Source: an uncultured Atopobium sp.
GTDB taxonomy: Bacteria; Actinomycetota; Coriobacteriia; Coriobacteriales; Atopobiaceae
Reading direction: 5' to 3'
Assembly (NCBI GenBank): GCA_938045565.1
Contig: CALIAZ010000033.1
Coordinates: 1 to 20,743, forward strand
Length of the DNA: 20,743 nucleotides
Each line of letters starts with the position of its first letter. Positions within the stretch are counted from its first letter, which is position 1. This document shows positions 14,705 to 20,743 of this stretch, piece by piece. Made by a program: the position numbers and the translations under genes. The notes beneath the pieces are model-generated. The model was not told where the DNA came from and ran no database searches. It saw only the letters and a program-made list of their open reading frames with translations.

Positions 14705-14734
14705 AGTATATTCCTAAAAGTTAGCCATGTCTAA
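14705..14734 (-). promoter_or_regulatory. Promoter of the metal importer operon
   Basis: On the reverse strand TTAGAC (14734-14729), 18-nt spacer, TATACT (14710-14705). The leader to the lipoprotein ATG is about 75 nt. The palindrome at 14716-14739 covers the -35 box and most of the spacer, as expected of a repressor site. Confidence 0.6.
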
Positions 14735-14739
14735 CTTTT
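14716..14739. promoter_or_regulatory. DtxR/MntR-type operator
   Basis: A perfect inverted repeat AAAAGTTAG, six bases (CCATGT), CTAACTTTT. Its TTAG...CTAA core recalls DtxR-family metalloregulator boxes (metal-bound repressor, shutting off Mn or Fe uptake when metal is plentiful). It overlaps the importer promoter. The regulator gene itself is not in the window. Confidence 0.7.
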
Positions 14740-14803
14740 AATAAATAAGATTCTTTTTTTGATGATTTGAAGACAAAAATTTGAAAGATTAAGCGTGAAT
14801 TTT

Positions 14804-14825
14804 AATGTGTCATTTGTGTCACATT
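14804..14825. promoter_or_regulatory. Candidate palindromic operator near the SDR/KdgT operon
   Basis: AATGTG ... CACATT flanking ten bases, with the inner C-A and T-G also symmetric, so 16 of 22 positions are symmetric. It also contains a direct repeat GTGTCA-TTT-GTGTCA. It is about 140 nt before the SDR ATG. Not a standard CRP site (spacing eight, not six, between TGTGT and TCACA). Bound regulator unknown. Confidence 0.4.
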
Positions 14826-14965
14826 TTAAGCACTTTACTTTCTTTTACCTAATTAACCATAGGATTTGTCTCGCAAAAATAATTTTTTTGTAGAAAATTA
14901 TGTGAATATAGCTAAAATTTACTTAGTTCCCTAATGGTTTTGCTCGTGAGTAATAAGGAGAAAGC

Positions 14966-15718
14966 ATGACGTTCGATTTTACAGACAAATTGGTTTTGGT
15001 TACAGGCGGAAGCGCTGGCATTGGCGCTGAAATCTCCAAGGGTATTGTTGCTGGAGGTGGACATGTAATTGTTTGCTCTCGCCACGAGGACACTGGCCGC
15101 AAGTTTGTCGAAGAGCTTGGTGAGGGTAACTATTTCTACCCAATGGACATTGCAGATGCAGAGGGTGTTAAGAAGACTGTTGCTCAGATTCTTGAGGAGT
15201 GCGGAGACGTTAACGTTCTTATCAACTGCGCTGGCCGCATCAGCTCCGTTCCTTTTGCTGAGGTAGATGATGAGGAGTGGAATAAGACTATCAACACCAA
15301 TCTCACTGGTACTTACAATGTGACTCATGCTCTCTGGCAGCACTTCATTAAGCGTGGCGGCGCTCGTATCGTCAACGTTTCTTCCGTTGCCGGCAAAATT
15401 GGTGGCGGTCTTCTTGGTACCGTTGCGTACGCATCTTCTAAGGCTGGCATGAATGGCTTTACCAAGGCTATCGCTAAAGAGGGTGGCAAGTACGGCATTT
15501 CTTGTAACGCTGTTTGCCCATCCTTCACTATTACAGATATGACCACTGCACTCTCCAACGATGAGGAGAAGTACAAGAAGGTCGTAGGCATCATTCCTCT
15601 TGGCCGTCCTGCAAAGGCATCTGAGCCTGCACAGATGGTACTGTTCTTTGCTTCCGACGCTGCAAGCTTCGTCAACGGTGAGGTTGGCGACTGCGACGGC
15701 GGCATCGTAATGGACTAG
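14966..15718 (+). CDS. SDR-family oxidoreductase
   Basis: A 250-residue classical short-chain dehydrogenase/reductase. It has the nucleotide motif TGGSAGIG (14-21), the INCAG variant of NNAG (about 86-90), and the catalytic Ser-Tyr-Lys arrangement NVSSVAG followed by YASSK (about 132-156). The C-terminal VNGEVGDCDGG fits. FabG-like oxidoreductases and sugar-acid dehydrogenases (KduD, IdnO, UxaB-like partners) share this fold. Being 10 nt upstream of a KdgT-type permease points to sugar-acid (ketodeoxygluconate-related) metabolism rather than fatty-acid synthesis. Substrate not proven. AAGGAG lies five bases before the ATG. Confidence 0.88.
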   Translation: MTFDFTDKLVLVTGGSAGIGAEISKGIVAGGGHVIVCSRHEDTGRKFVEELGEGNYFYPMDIADAEGVKKTVAQILEECGDVNVLINCAGRISSVPFAEVDDEEWNKTINTNLTGTYNVTHALWQHFIKRGGARIVNVSSVAGKIGGGLLGTVAYASSKAGMNGFTKAIAKEGGKYGISCNAVCPSFTITDMTTALSNDEEKYKKVVGIIPLGRPAKASEPAQMVLFFASDAASFVNGEVGDCDGGIVMD

Positions 15719-15728
15719 GTGATTGTTG

Positions 15729-16724
15729 ATGGCTACAAAAGAACCAATTTCTATTCAGCACCCATTTAAGGCACTGGGTTGCATCCCAGGTGCAAACATT
15801 CTGATTCCTCTGCTACTTGGTGTTTTCATGAACACATTTTTCCCAGAGGTATTCCCAACGCTTGGCAGCTTTACCGCAGCAATGACCGTTAAGGGTACTG
15901 CTGCTCTGGTTGGCGCTTTCATGCTGTGCGTTGGCGCAACTATTTCGTTCAAGAGCGCACCAAAGGCTGCACTTCGCGGCGCAATCATCATCATTTCTAA
16001 GGTTGTGTTCTGCGTTGCTCTTGGTCTTGCTGTTCTGTTCTTCCTGAACGACAACTTGCTTGGTCTTTCTTCTATGGTTATCCTTGCTGCTTGCTCTGGT
16101 GCAAACAACTCCATGTACGCAGGTTTGATGGCCGACTACGGTAACGAGTATGAGCAGGGTGCAGTTGCAATTACTACACTGGTTGTTGGTCCTCCAGTTA
16201 CCATGCTTGCTCTTGGTGCAACTGGTCAGTCGCCAATTAACTGGTCTTTGCTTGGCGCAGTTCTGCCAATTATTATTGGTATTTTGCTTGGCAACTTCTT
16301 CCCATCCATGAAGAAGATGCTGACTAGCGCTCTGCCAGCAATTATTGTTATGACCTTCTTTGCTATGGGAACTACTATGAAGTTTGATTCCCTCATCATG
16401 GCTGGTCCTGCAGGTATTCTGCTTGGCGTTATCTGCTCCGTTTGCGGTGGCTTTATCAACTACTTTGTTGATCGTGCAACTGGCGGAACTGGTATTGCTG
16501 GTGTTGCTATTTCTTCCTGCGCAGGTGCAAATGCACTTACACCTGCTGCTATGGCAGAGGCTAACCCAGCTCTGTATGGTGGAGCTGCTCTTGCAACAGC
16601 AAACGCACAGGTAGCAGCTGCAGTTATCGTTACTGCAATCCTGACTCCTTTGATCACCGGTTACGTTGCTGATCACTTTGCTAAAAAAGACAACGCTTCC
16701 GAGGAAGTTGTTGAGGCAGCTTAA
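15729..16724 (+). CDS. kdgT: 2-keto-3-deoxygluconate permease (KdgT family)
   Basis: A 331-residue inner-membrane proton symporter with about ten helices. The N-terminal PFKALGCIPGANILIPLLLG and the loop LCVGATISFKSAPKAALRGA match the KdgT family. The centre has AACSGANNSMYAGLMADYGN, and later AGVAISSCAGANALTPAAMA, the paired SGAN/AGAN motifs of the inverted repeats. It would import 2-keto-3-deoxygluconate from pectin or uronate breakdown. Two in-frame TTG codons precede the ATG at 15729; AGGTGA is spaced six bases from the ATG, which is preferred. Co-transcribed with the SDR gene, and ended by a strong terminator. The enzymes KdgK/KdgA are not in the window. Confidence 0.9.
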   Translation: MATKEPISIQHPFKALGCIPGANILIPLLLGVFMNTFFPEVFPTLGSFTAAMTVKGTAALVGAFMLCVGATISFKSAPKAALRGAIIIISKVVFCVALGLAVLFFLNDNLLGLSSMVILAACSGANNSMYAGLMADYGNEYEQGAVAITTLVVGPPVTMLALGATGQSPINWSLLGAVLPIIIGILLGNFFPSMKKMLTSALPAIIVMTFFAMGTTMKFDSLIMAGPAGILLGVICSVCGGFINYFVDRATGGTGIAGVAISSCAGANALTPAAMAEANPALYGGAALATANAQVAAAVIVTAILTPLITGYVADHFAKKDNASEEVVEAA

Positions 16725-16745
16725 TAAGTTCTACAGTTTAAGCGC

Positions 16746-16779
16746 AAAATCCCAGCACCTAGCGGTGCTGGGATTTTTT
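16746..16779 (+). terminator. Rho-independent terminator of the SDR-kdgT operon
   Basis: A perfect 14-bp stem, AAAATCCCAGCACC / GGTGCTGGGATTTT, with loop TAGC and a run of six T. Confidence 0.95.
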
Positions 16780-16898
16780 GTGCCGCGAAGCAGTACTGGC
16801 TCCGTGCAAGAGTTGCTCGAACAATGGCAATAGACGGCTGATAAAGAGGCAGTGGATGCAGCAGATTCTTCGGAAACTACTCAAATAAGTCTCCAAGT

Positions 16899-17046
16899 GG
16901 TAAAAAATGCGTTTAGTTGGGGTTTTCATTTTTCTGCATACAGTGTTTCCCCAGATAAAAGTTTTTGAGGCGGTAAAAAATCGTCTTAGTTGGAGATAAA
17001 TCGGCCAATTTTCAGTTTTTATCCCCAACTAAACGCATTTTTTACC
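16899..17046. repeat. 148-nt element with 24-nt perfect inverted ends and a third internal copy
   Basis: The left end begins GGTAAAAAATGCGTTTAGTT and continues to 16922. The right end, 17023-17046, is its exact reverse complement across all 24 bases. A third, imperfect direct copy is at 16972-17000 (GGTAAAAAATCGTC then TTAGTTGGAGATAAA). With the right end it can fold as a long imperfect hairpin over 16972-17046. MITE-like in layout, but no flanking target-site duplication is visible. Confidence 0.75.
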
Positions 17047-17055
17047 TTTTTCAGC

Positions 17056-17082
17056 ACGTAATTTTTAAGCCAAAAATTACGT
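17056..17082. repeat. Perfect hairpin ACGTAATTTTT / AAAAATTACGT
   Basis: Two 11-nt arms with loop AAGCC, between the 148-nt element and the AraC-gene terminator. Not followed by a T run, so not obviously a terminator. The purpose is unknown. Confidence 0.6.
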
Positions 17083-17116
17083 ATTCATGGAAATGAATAT
17101 AACAACCTGATTATGC

Positions 17117-17149
17117 AAAAAGGGTCAGAACGAAACGTTCTGACCCTTT
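17117..17149 (-). terminator. Rho-independent terminator of the AraC-type gene
   Basis: A perfect 14-bp stem, AAAGGGTCAGAACG / CGTTCTGACCCTTT, with a three-base loop. On the reverse strand it ends in five T, about 90 nt beyond the AraC-type stop codon. It may also work weakly in the forward direction. Confidence 0.9.
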
Positions 17150-17236
17150 GATTTGCAATAAAACCTGCGACCAGCTTTGCCAAAAGTAATTGGGCAGTAA
17201 TTTCTGCAAGCAGTAACTGGCAATATAAAGCAGCAA

Positions 17237-18046
17237 CTACTTAATTAGGATGTTTCCCTCATAGCTGTCATGAACATCCTGAGGTGTAACGCCCATGTGC
17301 TTCTTGTATAGCCTGCTGAAATAGAAAGGATCGCTATAGCCAACTGCCCTGGAAGTCTCGCGCACAGAAAGGCCAGATTGAAGCAGCTGTTGAGCATGAT
17401 CAAGACGCTTTGCAATGATGAATGTCATTGGGCGAACGCCAAATGTTTGGACAAAATTGTTGGAGAAGCGTTGAGTGCTCATTCCGCAACGTTTAGCCAG
17501 GCCAGGGATGGTAATTGGATCTGCAAAGTGGAGCTCAATATACGTGCGAGCCTCGGCCATGCTCTCCTGAACCTTTTGGCTGTTGGTGAGTAGGAACATA
17601 GACTTGATGAGCTCGGTGCCATTGACAATCTGAGCAACACGATTGTCCAGCGATGGGGTGGTGTTAAGTTTTTCCAGGTCAAGCACCTTATCAAGAATGC
17701 GGTCGAATCCTTGAAGATCAAATGCATAGGCATTGAAGATTGGACTTGTGACATCGCTCTGAACGCCATCATAGTAGATGTTTACGTGGTCAAACGAGCG
17801 TCCGTAAAGGGTTCGATATGTTACGGTCTGACCTGCAGGAACATGTACAACCGTGGTTCCTTCGCAGACAAATTCATTTCCACTAATAGTAATCTCGGCA
17901 GCGCCAAAAACAGGAATGATGAAAACAGAATGAGCAAGTGAAAAAGTAACTTGAGAGTCAGCAATCTTCTGCTGGCGGTTGATCGAAAACACACTATACG
18001 TCTGCCGCGAATAGGTCTCTTTTAGCTCTTGCAGATTAGCCTGCAT
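17237..18046 (-). CDS. AraC-family transcriptional regulator
   Basis: A 269-residue regulator. Residues about 20-120 look like the cupin-type effector-binding domain (PVFGAAEITISGNEF, then HVPAGQTVTYRTLYGRSFDHV). Residues about 165-262 are the two-helix-turn-helix AraC domain: ITIPGLAKRCGMSTQRFSNN, then LSVRETSRAVGYSDPFYFSR and the closing KKHMGVTPQDV. The family usually activates nearby catabolic genes on sugar binding. GAGGAG lies five bases before the ATG. It converges on the SDR-kdgT operon across the structured gap, so it may control sugar-acid uptake, but this is inference from position. A direct repeat at 18345-18376 is a possible target. Confidence 0.88.
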   Translation of the reverse strand: MQANLQELKETYSRQTYSVFSINRQQKIADSQVTFSLAHSVFIIPVFGAAEITISGNEFVCEGTTVVHVPAGQTVTYRTLYGRSFDHVNIYYDGVQSDVTSPIFNAYAFDLQGFDRILDKVLDLEKLNTTPSLDNRVAQIVNGTELIKSMFLLTNSQKVQESMAEARTYIELHFADPITIPGLAKRCGMSTQRFSNNFVQTFGVRPMTFIIAKRLDHAQQLLQSGLSVRETSRAVGYSDPFYFSRLYKKHMGVTPQDVHDSYEGNILIK

Positions 18047-18106
18047 AGAATCTCCTCATTTCACAAGCGCTCAATTGTGCCGAATATTAAAAATAACATG
18101 GAGAGT

Positions 18107-18134
18107 ATTTTAGCCAGCAGAACCGCGATTGCAA
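18107..18134 (-). promoter_or_regulatory. Candidate promoter of the AraC-type gene
   Basis: On the reverse strand TTGCAA, 16-nt spacer, TAAAAT; predicted leader about 55 nt. A loose repeat CACAA-N8-TTGTG (18062-18079) lies in that leader. Confidence 0.45.
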
Positions 18135-18344
18135 CCCAAAAATTAAATAAAATACCATTTCAGGGGTTAAATTTTGATTAACGAGAAAGACAATTGCCTA
18201 CGTAGCTTTTAGAGAATGATTTCAAAAAAGAATAATTTATGTATAAATTTTATCCATGCAAATTAAAGATATTCCATTTTGTTTATTCGCTTTAAACTGC
18301 CGATAAATAGCGTTTTTTGATACCATAAATTAGTTATGCACGAA

Positions 18345-18376
18345 TGGATACTTCAGGTTAACTTTGGATACTGCAG
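18345..18376. repeat. Direct repeat TGGATACTTCAG / TGGATACTGCAG at a 20-bp step
   Basis: Two 12-nt copies at 18345-18356 and 18365-18376, differing at one base and stepped by 20 bp, near two turns of DNA. AraC-family proteins bind direct half-sites about 21 bp apart. Thus it is a candidate site for the adjacent AraC-type regulator, some 110 nt upstream of the fusion gene. Confidence 0.45.
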
Positions 18377-18485
18377 ACTTCATTTAGATGCCGTAGCTTT
18401 CTTTTAGCCTGCCATGGATTCCATTGGTTTTGCAGGTCTTAGGTTTTATTGGCTTCTGTAGAGGTTTCTCGTAGAAGGTTTGTAT

Positions 18486-20507
18486 ATGGAGCAGCTTGCA
18501 TACGTTTTTTCACTTATCGTTCAGCCCGCATACGACTTGACCGGCAGTTGGTGGGCGGCAATCTTCCTTTTTACTCTTGCAACTAAAATCATCCTGATGC
18601 CTCTGGCTCTCTGGACGCAGCAAAACTCTATTGTTATGGTACGCCTTATGCCTGAGACCTTCCGCTTGAAGACGCGCTACTTCGGCGATAGAGAGACCAT
18701 CGAGGAGCGCTCCAATGAGCTGAACAAAAAGGCAGGTTATCACCCGCTGCTGAGCCTTATTCCTCTGGCAATCCAGGTTGTCATCCTGTTCGGCCTGGTT
18801 GACGTCATCCATGGCATCACTGATTCTGGCGCACCTGGCACAGAGTTTTTGGGCATGACCCCAATCATCGACGGCGGTATCACCTGGATTATGCCACTGG
18901 CAGCAGCTCTGTCCTCGGTTGCTCTTGGCCTTGCTTCCAACAAGTTGAACCCACTTCAGCGCGAGCAGTCTCGTGCCGAGAAGAACACCACAAACGGTCT
19001 TTCTATTGCAATGTCGCTGGTTCTTGCAGTCTATGTTGTCTGCGGCATGGCGTTTTACTGGGTTTGCTCAAACCTTCTCTCAATCCTGGTCCAAATTGTC
19101 TGCAACATCATCATCGACCCTCGTAAACAGGTTGATTACGACGATCTCAACGCTGCTCGCGACGAGTTTGAGGCAATGGACGCAGCAACCAAGTCCACTC
19201 ACAAGTGGTTCCAGCGCGATCCTCATGCCGCTCGCGAAAAAGAGGACTACAAGCGCTTCTTTGACACTATCGGTAAGCACCTGGTTTTCTATTCCGAGTC
19301 AAGTGGCTTCTACAAGTACTTCCAGGGCGCCATCGAGTGGCTGCTGGCAAACTCGGACATTCGTATCCACTACGTCACCTCTGACCCTAACGATCAGGTC
19401 TTTGAGCTGGCAAAACAGCAGCCTCGCCTGATTCCTTATTACTTGGGTCAGCGTCGTCTCATTACGCTCTTCATGAAGCTCGACGCTGATGTTGTGGTTA
19501 CCTCCCTCGGTGACCTGGAGAGCTCCTACATGAAGCGCTCCTACGTGCGCAAAGACGCTGAGTACATGTACATGTGCCACCACATGACCTCCATGACAGT
19601 CACCTCGACGCGCAACGAGTACACCTACTACGACGACGTCCTTTGCGTTGGCCCTCATCAGCAGCACGATCTTGAGCTGGTCGAGAAGTACTACGACACG
19701 CCATCCAAGAGAAAGCCTGCTATTGGCTACGATCTTCTCGACAGGTCAATCAAGAACTACCAGAAGCAGAATCTGGGTCAGCGTAAACCTGGCGAGAAAC
19801 CCCTGTTGCTGATTGGTCCTTCGTGGCAGTACGACAACTTGATGGATAGCTGCCTTGACGGCCTGCTTGAGCAGCTCATGGGCCGTGGTTGGCGCATTGT
19901 GGTCCGCCCTCATCCAGAGTATTTGAAGCGTTATCCTGCCCGTATGGAGGAGATTCTTGCTCGCTACGCTGACGCGGATCCAGAGGAGCTCTCCTTTGAG
20001 ACTGACTTCAGCTCTAACACTTCGGTTCTCTCGGCTGACCTGCTGTTTACTGACTGGTCGAGTGTTGCCGAGGAGTTCTCGTTTACCACGCTTAAGCCGT
20101 CGGTCTTCATTGATACCGCGATGAAGGAGAACAACCCCGACTGGAGCAAGATTCATTCGGACCCATGCGACATCACGCTTAGAAACGAGATTGGTCGCAG
20201 CTTTGATCCTAAGGACCTCTCGGGCCTTGGCGGCGCGGTTGCGCAGATGCTGGAGGAGACCGATAGCTGGTCGCATAAGATTGAAGAGATTCGCAACAAC
20301 ATGATCTTCAACCTGGGTCACGGCGGAGAAGCCGCAGGTAAGTTTATCCTCGAGCGCGTTTTGGCGCACCAGGAGGGAATCGCGGACGCTGACGCTGTCG
20401 AGAAGAGCGACGCTGCAGCCGCGGACGACGCTGCCGAGAAGGGCAGCGTTGCCGCTATCGATGAATCCGCAACAACAACTGATGAGGACGGTGTTTCTCG
20501 TGATTAA
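18486..20507 (+). CDS. YidC/Oxa1 insertase fused to a CDP-glycerol glycerophosphotransferase-like domain
   Basis: A 673-residue protein. Residues 1-212 match a YidC/Oxa1/SpoIIIJ membrane-protein insertase with five hydrophobic segments; FTLATKIILMPLALWTQQNS (29-48) is the hallmark first conserved helix, with Lys34 where Arg is usual. Residues about 255-635 resemble teichoic-acid-type glycerophosphotransferases: IGPSWQYDN (443-451), RPHPEYLKRYP (474-484) and LLFTDWSSVAEEFSF (519-533), a variant of the TDYSS motif. The last 40 residues are an Ala/Asp/Glu tail. No lipobox or signal peptide ahead of the first helix, unlike many Gram-positive YidCs. It may serve cell-surface polymer assembly more than general insertion; the coupling is unproven. 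ATG 18486 is preferred over TTG 18480, given GAAGG spacing. Codons are GC-richer than its neighbours. Confidence 0.85.
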   Translation: MEQLAYVFSLIVQPAYDLTGSWWAAIFLFTLATKIILMPLALWTQQNSIVMVRLMPETFRLKTRYFGDRETIEERSNELNKKAGYHPLLSLIPLAIQVVILFGLVDVIHGITDSGAPGTEFLGMTPIIDGGITWIMPLAAALSSVALGLASNKLNPLQREQSRAEKNTTNGLSIAMSLVLAVYVVCGMAFYWVCSNLLSILVQIVCNIIIDPRKQVDYDDLNAARDEFEAMDAATKSTHKWFQRDPHAAREKEDYKRFFDTIGKHLVFYSESSGFYKYFQGAIEWLLANSDIRIHYVTSDPNDQVFELAKQQPRLIPYYLGQRRLITLFMKLDADVVVTSLGDLESSYMKRSYVRKDAEYMYMCHHMTSMTVTSTRNEYTYYDDVLCVGPHQQHDLELVEKYYDTPSKRKPAIGYDLLDRSIKNYQKQNLGQRKPGEKPLLLIGPSWQYDNLMDSCLDGLLEQLMGRGWRIVVRPHPEYLKRYPARMEEILARYADADPEELSFETDFSSNTSVLSADLLFTDWSSVAEEFSFTTLKPSVFIDTAMKENNPDWSKIHSDPCDITLRNEIGRSFDPKDLSGLGGAVAQMLEETDSWSHKIEEIRNNMIFNLGHGGEAAGKFILERVLAHQEGIADADAVEKSDAAAADDAAEKGSVAAIDESATTTDEDGVSRD

Positions 20508-20743
20508 AGCCATAACCTCTACCAAGAGAAACTCCCACAGCTCAGCCGCTCACAGGCGCGCAACATTCCTCCACGCTGTGTTCTACCTTGCAGTGTTGAC
20601 CTTTGCGTGGTGGGCGCTGCTGCCTGCAACGGCTCAGGCGTATGTTGACCCATCAGTTATGACCTACACCATTCAAGCCCTGGCAGCAGTTGTAGTAGCA
20701 CTCTCTGCTGTGCTTGGTGTGGCATTCAGACGCTCTCGCAAGG
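20500..20743 (+). CDS. Small exported membrane protein, 5' part (runs off the window)
   Basis: Open to the window edge, 81 codons from GTG 20500; an in-frame GTG at 20491 is the alternative. It overlaps the fusion-gene stop by eight bases, so translational coupling is likely. The protein has a basic start, a hydrophobic core (VFYLAVLTFAWWALL) and a probable cleavage after ATAQA. The mature part begins YVDPSVMTYTIQALAAVVVA, a helix ended by FRRSRK. Short proteins with a DPS.MTY.IQA motif and one helix occur beside surface-polymer genes in other bacteria, from memory. The C-terminal length is unknown. Confidence 0.72.
   Translation, partial: MIKAITSTKRNSHSSAAHRRATFLHAVFYLAVLTFAWWALLPATAQAYVDPSVMTYTIQALAAVVVALSAVLGVAFRRSRK

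Larger units (their letters stand above)
14623..14965. other. Divergent intergenic region between the metal importer and SDR/KdgT genes
   Basis: 343 bases. The importer side holds the promoter, the DtxR/MntR-like operator and an 11-mer GGGTTTCTCGC (14691-14701) within the importer leader. The centre has a second palindrome (14804-14825), listed separately. The rest is AT-rich, with no ORF seen. For the SDR gene a TAAAAT near 14911-14916 could be the -10, but no clear -35 at the right distance was found. Confidence 0.5.
16780..17236. other. Non-coding, highly structured intergenic region
   Basis: 457 bases between the kdgT terminator and the end of the AraC-type gene. No credible gene; the 89-codon reverse ORF across the repeats looks like a shadow of the palindromes (no ribosome site, odd composition). 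It holds a 148-nt inverted-repeat element (16899-17046), a separate hairpin (17056-17082) and the AraC-gene terminator (17117-17149). About 16780-16898 shows nothing recognisable. Confidence 0.6.
18047..18485. other. Divergent intergenic region between the AraC-type and yidC-fusion genes
   Basis: 439 bases, AT-rich on the AraC side. It holds the AraC-gene promoter, a pair of direct repeats (listed separately) and, next to the fusion gene, a possible promoter TTGGTT-N17-TATTGG (18424-18452) of low quality. A small imperfect hairpin, 18453-18477, would pair CTTC with the GAAG of the ribosome site. No ORF of note. Confidence 0.45.

Noticed and set aside
14804..14825. CRP/FNR site call
   Set aside because: Half-site spacing is eight, not six, and neither CRP nor FNR halves match fully.
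15813..16676. 287-codon reverse ORF opposite kdgT
   Set aside because: Composition is Cys/Ser/Asn/Thr-rich as expected of an antisense frame of a membrane protein; no ribosome site or family. The forward permease explains the region.
16759..17028. Reverse ORF of 89 codons across the 148-nt repeat element
   Set aside because: No ribosome site and its sequence follows from the palindromes and terminator; it looks like a shadow.
16899..17046. CRISPR array
   Set aside because: Only three copies, one of them inverted and one imperfect, with unequal spacing and no cas genes.
19746..20525. 259-codon reverse ORF opposite the fusion gene
   Set aside because: Antisense of a GC-rich coding frame; no recognisable domain, and the forward domain is clear.

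Overview
This window looks like a chromosomal stretch of a low-to-mid GC member of the Coriobacteriia (Actinomycetota), most like the Atopobium/Lancefieldella group. That placement is an inference from protein style, TTG/GTG starts, strong Shine-Dalgarno sites and the unusual YidC-glycerophosphotransferase fusion at the right end. It was not tested by any search. No rRNA, tRNA, CRISPR array, transposase or phage gene is visible.

Layout: (1) 1-430, reverse strand, is the 5' end of a secreted surface protein, facing away from a 536-base AT-rich intergenic region. (2) 967-2840 has an HD-domain phosphohydrolase and a single-domain MetE/YxjG-like methyltransferase. (3) 2917-5013 is a small regulatory locus: a WYL regulator, a stand-alone HIRAN protein (reverse) and a GNAT acetyltransferase. 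Two copies of the palindrome TGTCCA-N6-TGGACA lie in front of the WYL gene and between HIRAN and GNAT. (4) 5159-8912 is a tight three-gene operon, cydD-like/cydC-like/ygbA-like, with 1-nt stop/start overlaps, ending in a strong terminator. (5) 9113-9772 is a Pr6Pr-type membrane protein with its own terminator. (6) 9900-11780 is a promoter-led operon of a tiny secreted/anchored protein, an MFS transporter and a four-helix membrane protein.

(7) 11850-14622, reverse strand, is a manganese/iron-type ABC importer: lipoprotein, ATPase, permease. Its promoter region carries a perfect 24-nt DtxR/MntR-like palindrome. A 46-residue membrane protein gene not previously apparent as an ORF follows the permease. 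It seems to have its own promoter, a near copy of the operon promoter. (8) 14966-16724 is an SDR oxidoreductase plus a KdgT-type ketodeoxygluconate permease. (9) 16780-17236 is non-coding but structured: a 148-nt element with perfect 24-nt terminal inverted repeats and a third internal copy, another hairpin, and the terminator of the next gene. (10) 17237-18046, reverse strand, is an AraC-type regulator, possibly of the KdgT/SDR pair. (11) 18486-20507 is a YidC/Oxa1 insertase fused to a CDP-glycerol glycerophosphotransferase-like domain, followed by the 5' end of a small exported protein gene that overlaps it.

The most interesting signals are: an over-represented 11-mer, GCGAGAAACCC, found in genes and as an inverted pair in a terminator, in the manner of DNA uptake sequences; the paired WYL-locus palindromes; the duplicated metal-regulated promoter driving a tiny membrane protein; the 148-nt repeat element; and the insertase-polymerase fusion.
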